From assembly GCF_900163715.1 (NCBI RefSeq), contig NZ_FWFF01000020.1, positions 1 to 64,000 on the forward strand: a stretch of DNA of 64,000 nt, in the 5' to 3' direction. Positions 26,510-34,806 of this stretch are shown one piece after another. Numbering within the stretch: the stretch's first letter is position 1; every line of letters begins with the position of its first letter. This DNA is from Brevibacterium yomogidense. Its GTDB lineage: Bacteria; Actinomycetota; Actinomycetes; Actinomycetales; Brevibacteriaceae. The notes under the pieces were generated by a model. That model was not told the DNA's origin. It was given only the letters and a program-made list of their open reading frames with translations, and did no database searches. The translations under genes were made by a program, and so were the position numbers.

Positions 26510-28185
26510 CGATCGACGGGCACGGCGACGTGACGACGAGGGGACCCCTCATCGTGCAGTCCGACAGGACGGTCCTGCTCGAATCCGACCATCCGGACGC
26601 GGCAGAGGCCGCGATCGCGATCGCGCCCTTCGCCCAGCTGTCGAAGACCCCGGAGCACGTCCACACCTACGCCATCACGCCGCTGGGGCTGTGGAACGCG
26701 CGGGCGTCGGGGCACGACGCGGAATCCGTCGTCGACGTGCTGCTCGACTACGCGAAGCACCCCGTCCCGCACGAACTGCTGCTCGACATCGTCGACGTCA
26801 TGGACCGGTGGGGCGTCCTCTCGCTCACCCGCTCCCCCGTCCACGGCCTGGTCCTCGAGACCACGGACACCGCCCTATTGGAGCACCTGCTGCAGCAGCC
26901 CGACCTCGCGGGGAAGGCCGGCGCGCGGATCGACGACTCGACCGTGGCGGTGCACCCGTCGGAGAGGGGCGAGCTCAAGCACGTCCTGCTCAAGCTGGGG
27001 CACCCCGTCGCAGACCGGGCGGGCTACGTCGACGGCGAGGCCCACGAGATCGCACTGGCGCACGAAGCGCATGTGGAGGCGGAGCAGGAGTCCACGTGGT
27101 CGCTGCGGCCGTATCAGCAGCGGGCGGTCGACACGTACCTCGCCGGTGAGTCCGGCGTCGTCGTCCTGCCCTGCGGCGCGGGGAAGACGATCGTCGGTGC
27201 GGCGGCGATGGCGAAGGTGTCGACGACGACCCTCATCCTCGTGACGAACTCCGTCGCCGCGAAGCAGTGGAAGGCGGAGCTGCTGCGGCGCACCTCCCTC
27301 ACCGAGGACGAGATCGGCGAGTACTCCGGGACGACAAAGGAGATCCGCCCGGTGACGATCGCGACGTACCAGGTGCTCACGACCCGCAGGAAGGGCTCCT
27401 ACCTGCATCTCGAGCTGCTGGATGCCCGCGACTGGGGCCTCGTGATCTACGACGAGGTCCACCTGCTGCCGGCACCCGTGTTCCGCCTGACGGCGAGCCT
27501 GCAGGCCCGGCGCCGGCTGGGGCTGACCGCGACGCTGGTGCGCGAGGACGGCCGCGAGGACGAGGTGTTCTCACTGATCGGGCCGAAGAGCTTCGAGCTG
27601 CCGTGGAAGGAGATCGAGCGCGACGGGTTCATCGCCTCCGCCAGCTGCCACGAGGTGCGGGTGCCGCTCGGTGCGGACATGCGCCGCGCATACGGCTCCG
27701 CGGAGGGCGAGGACCGGTACCGGCTGGCGGCGACCGCGGACACGAAGGTGCCGGTCGTCCGCGACCTGGTGGAGGGCCACCCCGATGCGCAGATCCTGGT
27801 CATCGGGCAGTACATCGATCAGCTCGAGGAGCTCGGTGAGGCGCTGGACGCACCCGTACTGACCGGCAAGACGCCGGAGAAGGAGCGCGAGGAGCTCTAC
27901 GCCGGGTTCCGCGATGGCTCCGTGCGCGTGCTCGTCGTGTCCAAGGTCGCGAACTTCTCCGTCGATCTCCCGGAGGCATCGGTCGCCGTGCAGGTGTCCG
28001 GAGCCTTCGGATCGCGCCAGGAGGAGGCTCAGCGGCTGGGTCGGATCCTCCGGCCCAAGGCAGATTCCCAGGCGGCGACCTTCTACACGGTCGTCACCGC
28101 CGATACCGTCGATGAGCGGTTCGCGGAGCACCGGCGCCGGTTCCTCACCGAACAGGGCTACTCGTACACGATCGAGAACCGGTGA
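26506..28185 (+). CDS. XPB-type superfamily 2 DNA helicase
   Basis: 559 residues. Domains in order: N-terminal damage-recognition-like region (1-190), RecA1 with Walker A VVVLPCGAGKTIVG (near 226) and the Walker B variant YDEVH (near 315), then RecA2 with EEAQRLGRILRPK (motif VI). SATs such as LGLTATLVREDG (motif III) are clear. It unwinds DNA in a 3'-5' direction in the known archaeal/bacterial relatives and is linked to repair. ATGA overlap with the preceding gene. Confidence 0.93.
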   Translation: MTIDGHGDVTTRGPLIVQSDRTVLLESDHPDAAEAAIAIAPFAQLSKTPEHVHTYAITPLGLWNARASGHDAESVVDVLLDYAKHPVPHELLLDIVDVMDRWGVLSLTRSPVHGLVLETTDTALLEHLLQQPDLAGKAGARIDDSTVAVHPSERGELKHVLLKLGHPVADRAGYVDGEAHEIALAHEAHVEAEQESTWSLRPYQQRAVDTYLAGESGVVVLPCGAGKTIVGAAAMAKVSTTTLILVTNSVAAKQWKAELLRRTSLTEDEIGEYSGTTKEIRPVTIATYQVLTTRRKGSYLHLELLDARDWGLVIYDEVHLLPAPVFRLTASLQARRRLGLTATLVREDGREDEVFSLIGPKSFELPWKEIERDGFIASASCHEVRVPLGADMRRAYGSAEGEDRYRLAATADTKVPVVRDLVEGHPDAQILVIGQYIDQLEELGEALDAPVLTGKTPEKEREELYAGFRDGSVRVLVVSKVANFSVDLPEASVAVQVSGAFGSRQEEAQRLGRILRPKADSQAATFYTVVTADTVDERFAEHRRRFLTEQGYSYTIENR

Positions 28186-28188
28186 GTC

Positions 28189-29484
28189 GTGGGTCCCGCA
28201 GCGGAGGGTCCGGGTGGGACGGCGAGACCTGGTGGGACCGGGCGGCCTGACAGACTCCGGATCCTGTTCGCTCCGGAGACGTTCAACCTGGGTGAGACCT
28301 CACGAGCGGTCGAAGTCGCGGAGCAGGTCCGGCGCATGGGGCACGAGGTGCTGTTCATGGGCTATTCGGATCGCTTCGCCTCCTATATCCGCCGTGCGGG
28401 GTTCACGCTCAGGCTCCTGGATCCCGCGCTCAGCGAGGAGCAGGCTGATCAGCTGATCGCAGTCGACCAGGGCCGCAGTCTGCGCCATCCGTTCTCGACG
28501 GCGATGGTGCGGCGCAGGGTCGCGAGCGAGCTCGCGCTGATGCTGCGCTGGCGGCCGGACTGCGTGGTCATCGGCAGCACGCTGTCGCTGTTCATCTCCG
28601 CCCGGGCCGCCGCGGTGCCGCTCGTCTACGTGCGCCCGTATGCGATGAGCCGAGGACACCTCGCCCGCATGGAGACGTTCCCGGTATCGGACGGGAGCTC
28701 GTGGTGCGGGGAGCAGCTGGATAGGGCGGCTGGTCAACTGGTCCGGGCTGTGACCCCGCTGATCCGCTGGCAGCCCGCCTCCTTCCGGCGCGCTGCCGCT
28801 GAGCACCGTGTTGCGCTGCCCTCCCGCACGCTGGAGGCGATCGATGCTGATCTCAATCTCATCGCCTCCCTGTTCCCGCACCTGGACCGGCGGCCGCTGG
28901 CACCTCGCGAGCTCGCGGTCGGACCCATCTACGCCCAGCACGATGACGAACTGCCGGCCAGCGTGAGTGGACTCGCAGGTTCACCTCGACCGGTCGTCTA
29001 CGTGGGGCTCGGATCGTCGGCTGGACGGCGGTTGGCCCTCGATGTGCTCCGGCAGCTGGCGGGGCTGGACATCGAGGTCGTCTCGAGTGCCGGAAGGTAC
29101 CTCAGCGAGGCTGATCGCGCTGGTCTGCCCGCCACCGTGCAGGTCTTCGACTTCCTCCCGGCACACCGGCTGGCCGGACTCATCGATGCCTCGATCATCC
29201 ACGGAGGTGAGGGAACGGTGCAGACGGCGTGCGCCTCGGGGGCGCCATTCGCCGGGATCGGGCTCCAGACCGAGCAGCGGTTCAACGTCGACGAATGCGC
29301 ACGGTACGGCAATGCGGTGCGCTTCACCCCTGCCGACGTCCGGCACGGTCGACTCCCTGACGTGCTGTCGCGGCTTCTCACCGATGAAGGCATGCGGGCC
29401 GCAGCACGGCGCCTGCAGCCGGACGCCCAACCGGTCGGCGCGGAGAATGCCGCACGTGCCATCGTGGACGTCGCCGTGCAGTAG
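28189..29484 (+). CDS. GT1-type (UGT/MGT-like) glycosyltransferase
   Basis: 431 residues from a GTG four bases after the XPB stop; a Gly/Pro-rich leader of about 22 residues precedes the fold. The N-terminal domain starts LRILFAPETFNLGETSRAVE and the nucleotide-binding domain has VVYVGLGSSAG and the donor motif HGGEGTVQTACASGAPFAGIG. It transfers a sugar from a nucleotide donor to a lipid or natural product; the acceptor is unknown. Cytosolic. Its 3' end has 24-bp tandem repeats. Confidence 0.85.
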   Translation: MGPAAEGPGGTARPGGTGRPDRLRILFAPETFNLGETSRAVEVAEQVRRMGHEVLFMGYSDRFASYIRRAGFTLRLLDPALSEEQADQLIAVDQGRSLRHPFSTAMVRRRVASELALMLRWRPDCVVIGSTLSLFISARAAAVPLVYVRPYAMSRGHLARMETFPVSDGSSWCGEQLDRAAGQLVRAVTPLIRWQPASFRRAAAEHRVALPSRTLEAIDADLNLIASLFPHLDRRPLAPRELAVGPIYAQHDDELPASVSGLAGSPRPVVYVGLGSSAGRRLALDVLRQLAGLDIEVVSSAGRYLSEADRAGLPATVQVFDFLPAHRLAGLIDASIIHGGEGTVQTACASGAPFAGIGLQTEQRFNVDECARYGNAVRFTPADVRHGRLPDVLSRLLTDEGMRAAARRLQPDAQPVGAENAARAIVDVAVQ

Positions 29485-29565
29485 AGGCACAGCGTCGCCG
29501 TGCAGTAGGGGTGCAGCGTCGCCGTGCAGTAGGGGTGCAGCACCGCTGTGCGGTAGAGGTGCAGC
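29470..29565 (+). repeat. four 24-bp tandem repeats across the glycosyltransferase stop codon
   Basis: Units start at 29470, 29494, 29518 and 29542. Each includes GTCGCCGTGCAGTAG or a variant, so each repeats the end VAVQ plus TAG. The unit is eight codons long and keeps the frame. Confidence 0.85.
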
Positions 29566-29698
29566 ATGGACGGCGCCCCGCCGTTGCAGGGGATCCGTCG
29601 ACGGTCCCAGCGGTAGCCTCTCATCCGCCGGTCCGTCCGGATCGGGCCTCCGTGACGAACGGCGGAGAGCCCGTCTCGGAGAGTCCGTCGCCGTCACC

Positions 29699-29754
29699 GC
29701 GGGATGGTTACCGTGGGGTGGTTACCTCGGGGTGCTTACCGTGGGGGGGGATGG
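29699..29754 (+). repeat. 14-bp tandem repeats upstream of the YjbR gene
   Basis: Three clear units (GTGGGGTGGTTACC type) and a fourth degraded one end 23 bases before the start codon of the next gene. They lie where the promoter or leader of the YjbR gene should be. Confidence 0.65.
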
Positions 29755-29776
29755 CGAGCGAGGAGAGGAGCCGCAC

Positions 29777-30199
29777 GTGGACGGTGACGAGTTGCACGAC
29801 ATCGCGCGCGGGTATGCGCTGGAACTGCCGGGTGCCTGGGCCGGGTGGCCGTTCGGACCGAACCACGAGGTGATGAAGGTCCGCGAGAAGGTCTTCCTCA
29901 TGCTCACGACCGTGCCGGCGTCCAGCAAAGGGTACGGCGTCGACGACACCCAGCGCGGTCAGCCCGTCATCACCCTCAAGGCGGAACCGGAGGACGGGGA
30001 GGCCCTGCAGAGGCAGCACCCCTCGGTCGCGCCCGGCTATCACTTGAACAAGCGCCACTGGGTCAGCGTGGCGACCGGCTCCTCGATCGACGCGGACCTC
30101 ATCCGGGAACTCGTGACGGACTCCTACCGGCTCGTCGTCGAGTCCCTGCCACGGCATGCGCGACCGTTCGGCTGGGATGACCCGGACGTCTTGCGGTGA
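29777..30199 (+). CDS. MmcQ/YjbR family protein
   Basis: 140 residues from a GTG with GGAGAGGAG upstream. The YjbR fold (a CyaY-like double-wing) is indicated by GAWAGWPFGPNHEVMKVREKVFLML, ITLKAEPEDGEAL, VAPGYHLNKRHWVSV and the final LVVESLPRH. Members bind DNA in some cases; cellular role unknown. The longer open frame upstream covers repeats and is not used. Confidence 0.85.
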   Translation: MDGDELHDIARGYALELPGAWAGWPFGPNHEVMKVREKVFLMLTTVPASSKGYGVDDTQRGQPVITLKAEPEDGEALQRQHPSVAPGYHLNKRHWVSVATGSSIDADLIRELVTDSYRLVVESLPRHARPFGWDDPDVLR

Positions 30200-30252
30200 G
30201 TGGCGCGCCGCACGTGGACTCATCGCACGTCGACTCGCCGCTCGAGCACCAC

Positions 30253-30298
30253 ACGACCATCTGACGCCGACTCGCTCCATACGACCATCTGACGCCTC
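30253..30298 (+). repeat. 16-bp direct repeat, 30-bp period
   Basis: ACGACCATCTGACGCC occurs at 30253 and 30283 in the gap after the YjbR gene. Just before it a shorter 15-base duplication is visible (CGCACGTGGACTCAT / CGCACGTCGACTCGC). Both periods are multiples of three. Confidence 0.6.
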
Positions 30299-30352
30299 GA
30301 ACACCCGCCGCCGGCCGGAGCCGATCCTCGGACTCGCCACTTCCGTGTTCGA

Positions 30353-30376
30353 GACGCCGTGTCCTAGCGCGGCGTC
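30353..30376. terminator. short GC hairpin between converging genes
   Basis: GACGCCG and CGGCGTC flank ten bases. It lies between the YjbR gene and the end of the EamA gene, with no T run. Confidence 0.45.
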
Positions 30377-30434
30377 TGGAGCACGCGAGCGGCGATTCGG
30401 CGTCTGCGGAGTCAGCGGTGTGCGACGGATCGCG

Positions 30435-31427
30435 TCAGTCCGCTGTGCGGCTGTCCGGCACCTCGACGATCGACAGTGGTCCCGTCGCGGGGTCGGACAG
30501 CAGCACCGCTCGCCGCTGGATCCGGCGTTCCTGCCGCACCTCGCCCCACTTGATGAAGACGACGCCTACGACGATGCCGATCCCGCCGTACATCTGGATC
30601 ACCGACGGCAGCTCCGCGACGACCAACCACGCGACGATGACGGAGAAGGGCACCTCGGTGAGATTCACGAACGACCCGACGGTCGCGCCGACCATCCGCA
30701 GGCCGAGGATCCCGCAGACGTAGGCGCCCACCGTCGTGAAGACGATGATGAGGATCGGGACGACCCAGCTGAACGGCGACGCCCCCAGCGTCACCTCCGC
30801 CGTGGAGAAGTCCGCCGAGAGGACCCCTAGCAGCACGAGACCTGCGACCACGAGAGTGCCGACGAGCATCCCCAGACCGGTGAGCGCGACGGGTGGGACG
30901 TCCACCTCGACCTTCGCGGACACCATGAAATAGCTTGCCAGGCACACGGCCGCGCCCAGCGCGAACACGATTCCCGCCAGGGACAGCTCCGAGCCGCCCG
31001 GGTCCAGGACGAGCACCAGCCCGACGAGTGACACCGCCATCCCGATGAAGGTGACGGTCGCGGGACGTATCCGCGTCGTCGCCCACAGCCAGAACACGAT
31101 GAGGAGGGGCGCAGTCATCTCGAGCAGCAGTGCGACCGCCACCGCCAGGTGCTCGACCGCGAGGAAGTACAGCAGCTGGACTCCCGCCATCGACACCACG
31201 CCGTACGAGACGACGGTCCGCCACCCCCGCACCACCTCGCGCCACCGACCGCGCAGACTGATGATCGTCGGGATCAGGAGCACCAGCGCACACCCCAGCA
31301 GGCGCAGCAGGACGACCGCGCCGGGGGACCAGCCGGACGCGTACATCGCCTTCGCGTACGGACCGGACGCGGCGAAGAAGAACGCGGACAGGAGCACGAG
31401 CCCGAAGCCCACAGCAGTGCGGTTCAC
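30435..31427 (-). CDS. EamA/DMT superfamily exporter
   Basis: 330 residues with ten TM helices in two EamA repeats. It starts GTG (VNRTAVGFGLVLLSAFFFA) after GAGGAGG; the longer frame lacks a ribosome site. Typical pieces are GPYAKAMYASGWSPGAVVLLR, LEMTAPLLIVFWLW, and in repeat two LTEVPFSVIVAWLVVAELP. It probably exports an amino acid, metabolite or drug. It is divergent from a CGNR zinc-finger regulator and the pair shares a 156-bp promoter region with an 8-bp dyad. Confidence 0.9.
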   Translation of the reverse strand: MNRTAVGFGLVLLSAFFFAASGPYAKAMYASGWSPGAVVLLRLLGCALVLLIPTIISLRGRWREVVRGWRTVVSYGVVSMAGVQLLYFLAVEHLAVAVALLLEMTAPLLIVFWLWATTRIRPATVTFIGMAVSLVGLVLVLDPGGSELSLAGIVFALGAAVCLASYFMVSAKVEVDVPPVALTGLGMLVGTLVVAGLVLLGVLSADFSTAEVTLGASPFSWVVPILIIVFTTVGAYVCGILGLRMVGATVGSFVNLTEVPFSVIVAWLVVAELPSVIQMYGGIGIVVGVVFIKWGEVRQERRIQRRAVLLSDPATGPLSIVEVPDSRTAD

Positions 31428-31517
31428 GGCGAAGTCCTCCTCGGGAGCCCTGCGGCGATGCGCGCACATCGCACGACACACGTCGAACGGTCAGTGCACC
31501 CACATCGAACACGAGCC

Positions 31518-31546
31518 GACCGTCATGAGTCAAATGCGTGACGGTC
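31518..31546. promoter_or_regulatory. perfect 8-bp dyad in EamA/CGNR promoter region
   Basis: GACCGTCA, 13 bases, TGACGGTC. It is the only long dyad in the divergent intergenic region and ends 36 bases before the CGNR start codon. Likely the operator of the CGNR protein. Confidence 0.6.
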
Positions 31547-31582
31547 CTGACTTCGCGCGCATTCTGTGCCACCATCGTCGGC

Positions 31583-32215
31583 ATGCCCCTCTCCGTCCAC
31601 ACGCAGTCGATCCTGCGACTGATCGCCGCACTCGCGAACTCCGCCCTGGACCGCGAGACGCTCGTGACGCAGGCGGACGTCCGCGACTTCGCGCTGACCC
31701 ACGGCTTCTCTCCCCCGGTCCGCGTCACCGCCGATGACGCCTCCGGGTTGCACGCCCTGCGTGAGCGCCTCCGCGCCGCCTTCGCTGCGGAGGCCCCAGC
31801 CGCCGAAGCGACAGGGACCGCAGAGATCGATGAAGCGACCGACGCGCATAAGGCGACCGACGCGCACGAGGCCGCCGCCAGCGCCACCGTCGCCCGCGCC
31901 GCGGATCTGGCGAACGCCCTCTTCCAGGAGACGAACACGCTGCCGCAGCTGCAGCGCCATGACGGGTGGGGCTGGCACCTCCACGCCGTGCCGAACGAAG
32001 CGGGGATCGCAGTCCGCACCGCCGCGGACATCGCGATCGCCCTGGCGGACGCCGTGATCGACGGGGAGGTCTCCCGCATCGGCCGCTGCGCCGCCGACGA
32101 CTGCAGCGCCCTCTTCGTGGACCTGTCGCGCAATCGGTCCAAGCGGTTCTGCGATCGCGGCAACTGCGCGAACCGCACCCACGTCGCCGCGTACCGCGCG
32201 CGCCTCACGTCGTAG
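31583..32215 (+). CDS. CGNR zinc-finger (ABATE domain) regulator
   Basis: 210 residues starting MPLSVHTQSILRLIAALANS. The N-terminal ABATE-like domain has an Ala/Glu/Thr insertion with the repeat EATDAHKATDAHEA. The C-terminal zinc finger holds CAADDCSALFVDLSRNRSKR and FCDRGNCANRTHVAAYRAR, the defining CGNR motif. These are putative DNA-binding regulators, often beside EamA exporters as here. The start follows an untypical leader without clear ribosome site. Confidence 0.87.
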   Translation: MPLSVHTQSILRLIAALANSALDRETLVTQADVRDFALTHGFSPPVRVTADDASGLHALRERLRAAFAAEAPAAEATGTAEIDEATDAHKATDAHEAAASATVARAADLANALFQETNTLPQLQRHDGWGWHLHAVPNEAGIAVRTAADIAIALADAVIDGEVSRIGRCAADDCSALFVDLSRNRSKRFCDRGNCANRTHVAAYRARLTS

Positions 32216-32217
32216 CG

Positions 32218-32241
32218 GGTGCAGCTATAGGTGCAGCTATA
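32218..32241 (+). repeat. 12-bp tandem duplication after the CGNR stop codon
   Basis: GGTGCAGCTATA twice, three bases after the CGNR TAG (32213-32215). Each unit followed by G creates an in-frame TAG. Confidence 0.7.
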
Positions 32242-32335
32242 GCGGACGCCGCCCCAGCACGACGAGCACTCTGCGTCGGCAGGCCGACCGTCACGCCCTC
32301 CGACCACGACGCCCTCCGATCGTTACGCTGGACCC

Positions 32336-33952
32336 ATGTCACTCCTGGGATTCGCAGCGCTGCCGGCCCTTCTCACCCTCGCCGGAGCGGTGCTCGCTCT
32401 GACGATCAGTCCGTGGTGGTGGATCCTCGCCGCCGTCGGCGCAGCGCTCCTCATCGTCGCGATCATCGACTACGCCCAGCCGAAGAACTCGATCCTGCGG
32501 AACTTCCCGCTCCTGGGGCACGGCCGCTTCATGCTCGAAGAGGTGAGGCCGATGATCCAGCAGTACTTCATCGAGCGGAACTGGGACGGCAAGCCCTTCG
32601 ACCGCGATGCGCGCGCCCTCATCTACGACCGGGCAGAGGGCAGAGCATCGGTCAAGAGCTTCGGCACGGAGCTCGAGGTCCGCCAGCCGGGGTACGAGTA
32701 CCTCACCCACGCCACCCTCCCCGCGCCCCCGGCCGCCCAGGAGCACCGCGTGACGATCGGCGGCCCCCAGTGCGCACAGCCCTACGACGCCAGCCTCCTC
32801 AACATCTCCGCGATGAGCTACGGCTCGCTGTCCGTGAATGCAGTCCGCGCAATGAGCGCCGGAGCCGCGAAGGGAGGCTTCCTCCACGAGACCGGGGAGG
32901 GCGGACTCACCTCCTACCACCTGGACAGCGGAGCCGACCTCCTCTGGGAGTTCGGCAGCGGCTACTTCGGATGCCGCACCCGCGAAGGCGACTTCGATCC
33001 GGACGCGTTCCGTGAGAAGGCCCTGCACCCGCACGTGAAGATGATCAACGTGAAGCTGTCGCAGGGAGCCAAGCCCGGCCTCGGCGGCGTCCTCCCGGCG
33101 CCCAAGGTGACGGAGGAGATCGCGCAGATCCGCGGAGTCCCCGCCTTCCAGGACTGCATCTCTCCCCCGGGACACACGGCCTTCTCCACACCGCGCGAGC
33201 TCATGCAGTTCATCGGCCGACTGCGCGAGCTGTCCGACGGGAAGCCCGTCGGCTTCAAGCTCTGCGTCGGCACACGGATCGATGTCCTCGCCATGTGCAA
33301 GGCGATGATCGACACCGGCATCCGCCCGGACTTCATCATCGTCGACGGATCGGAGGGCGGCACCGGCGCCGCCCCGCTCGAGTACCAGGACCACATGGGC
33401 ACGCCGCTGATCGAAGGGCTCCACATCCTGCACAACGCGCTGGTGGGCGCAGGACTGCGCGAAGAGATCAGGATCGGCGCGGCCGGCAAGATCAGCAGCG
33501 GGCACGATGTGGTCCGCCGGCTCATCCAGGGCGCCGACTTCACCATGTCGGCCCGCGCGATGATGATGGCCGTCGGCTGCATCCAGGCGCAGAAGTGCCA
33601 CACCGATCGCTGCCCCACCGGCGTCGCGACGCAGAATCCCCGCTACTACCGCGGCCTCGACCCGGCCACCAAGGGCGAGCGCGTCTTCCGCTACCACCAG
33701 GCGGCCGTCAAGGAGGTCGCACAGATGATCGCGACGCTCGGCGCCCGCGGACCGCAGGAGCTCTCGCCCACGATGCTCCGGCGACGCATCTCACAGACCG
33801 AGGTCGTCTCCTACGCATCCCTCTACAACTGGCTCGCGCCCGACGAGCTCCTCAACGCCCCGCCGCGGGGCTGGGCCGGCGACTGGGAGCGTGCGGACGC
33901 CGACCGCTTCGGCGCCATCCCGGAACCCATCACGCCCTCCGGGAGAATGTGA
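32336..33952 (+). CDS. FMN-binding glutamate synthase family protein
   Basis: 538 residues. Two N-terminal TM helices (about 3-24 and 27-46) anchor a glutamate-synthase-like TIM barrel: MSYGSLSVNAVRAMSAGAAKGGF, GEGGLTSYHLDSGADL, KLSQGAKPGLGGVLPAPKV, FIIVDGSEGGTGAAP. The CHTDRCPTGVATQ motif supplies Fe-S cysteines as in GltB. No GltD-like or amidotransferase domain is present, so it is not a full glutamate synthase; the reaction is unknown. It is monocistronic. Confidence 0.9.
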   Translation: MSLLGFAALPALLTLAGAVLALTISPWWWILAAVGAALLIVAIIDYAQPKNSILRNFPLLGHGRFMLEEVRPMIQQYFIERNWDGKPFDRDARALIYDRAEGRASVKSFGTELEVRQPGYEYLTHATLPAPPAAQEHRVTIGGPQCAQPYDASLLNISAMSYGSLSVNAVRAMSAGAAKGGFLHETGEGGLTSYHLDSGADLLWEFGSGYFGCRTREGDFDPDAFREKALHPHVKMINVKLSQGAKPGLGGVLPAPKVTEEIAQIRGVPAFQDCISPPGHTAFSTPRELMQFIGRLRELSDGKPVGFKLCVGTRIDVLAMCKAMIDTGIRPDFIIVDGSEGGTGAAPLEYQDHMGTPLIEGLHILHNALVGAGLREEIRIGAAGKISSGHDVVRRLIQGADFTMSARAMMMAVGCIQAQKCHTDRCPTGVATQNPRYYRGLDPATKGERVFRYHQAAVKEVAQMIATLGARGPQELSPTMLRRRISQTEVVSYASLYNWLAPDELLNAPPRGWAGDWERADADRFGAIPEPITPSGRM

Positions 33953-34019
33953 CGAGGCGCACACTCACGTCCAGCCTTGATCCAGGAGACTCCCAGACTC
34001 GAACGTCACACTGGATACC

Positions 34020-34784
34020 ATGAAAAGCCCCCAGCAGAACACCCCCGCAGAGGTCGAGGCAACACTCCTTGTCGTCGACGACGAACCCAACATCCGCGAG
34101 CTCCTGTCCACGAGCCTCCGCTTCGCGGGCTTCGACGTGCTGTCCGCCGCGAACGGGACCGATGCCCTGCGCATCGCGGAGCAGAAGGAGCCGGACCTGC
34201 TGGTCCTCGACGTCATGCTCCCCGACATGGACGGATTCGCCGTGACGCGCCGCCTCCGCCAGGCCGGCAAGCACATCCCCGTCGTGTTCCTCACTGCCCG
34301 CGACGACACCTCCGACAAGATCACCGGACTCACGGTGGGCGGCGATGACTACGTCACGAAGCCGTTCAGCCTCGAAGAGGTCGTCGCCCGCATCCGCGCC
34401 GTCCTCCGCCGCACCCACAGTGCAGAGGACGAGGAGACGGCGGTCATCGAGGTCAGCGAACTCGAGCTCGACGACGACACGCACGAAGTGCGCCGCGGCG
34501 GCATCCTGATCGACCTGTCCCCCACGGAGTTCAAGCTGCTCCGCTACCTCATGCTCAACGCAAACCGCGTGCTGTCGAAGTCGCAGATCCTCGACCACGT
34601 GTGGGAGTATGACTTCGGCGGCGACACAGGCATCGTCGAGTCCTACATCTCGTACCTGCGCCGCAAGATCGACGTCGCCCCCACATCGGACGAGGCGGGC
34701 AACCCCATCGATGTCGACTGGACCCCGATGATCCAGACCAAGCGCGGCGTCGGCTACATGCTGCGCACCCCGGACTCCAAGTGA
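34020..34784 (+). CDS. OmpR-family response regulator (MprA/TrcR-like)
   Basis: 254 residues. Receiver domain 15-130 with acidic pocket Asp20/Asp21, phospho-acceptor Asp64 (LVLDVMLP) and the lysine of YVTKPF. The winged-helix domain from about 150 has LSPTEFKLLRYLMLNANRVLSKSQIL and LRRKID. It is 22 bases upstream of its histidine kinase and followed by an HtrA protease, the layout of MprA-MprB-PepD of mycobacteria, an envelope-stress circuit; that assignment is by synteny. Confidence 0.93.
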   Translation: MKSPQQNTPAEVEATLLVVDDEPNIRELLSTSLRFAGFDVLSAANGTDALRIAEQKEPDLLVLDVMLPDMDGFAVTRRLRQAGKHIPVVFLTARDDTSDKITGLTVGGDDYVTKPFSLEEVVARIRAVLRRTHSAEDEETAVIEVSELELDDDTHEVRRGGILIDLSPTEFKLLRYLMLNANRVLSKSQILDHVWEYDFGGDTGIVESYISYLRRKIDVAPTSDEAGNPIDVDWTPMIQTKRGVGYMLRTPDSK

Positions 34785-34806
34785 TCACTGCTCTCCGCGA
34801 GCACCC

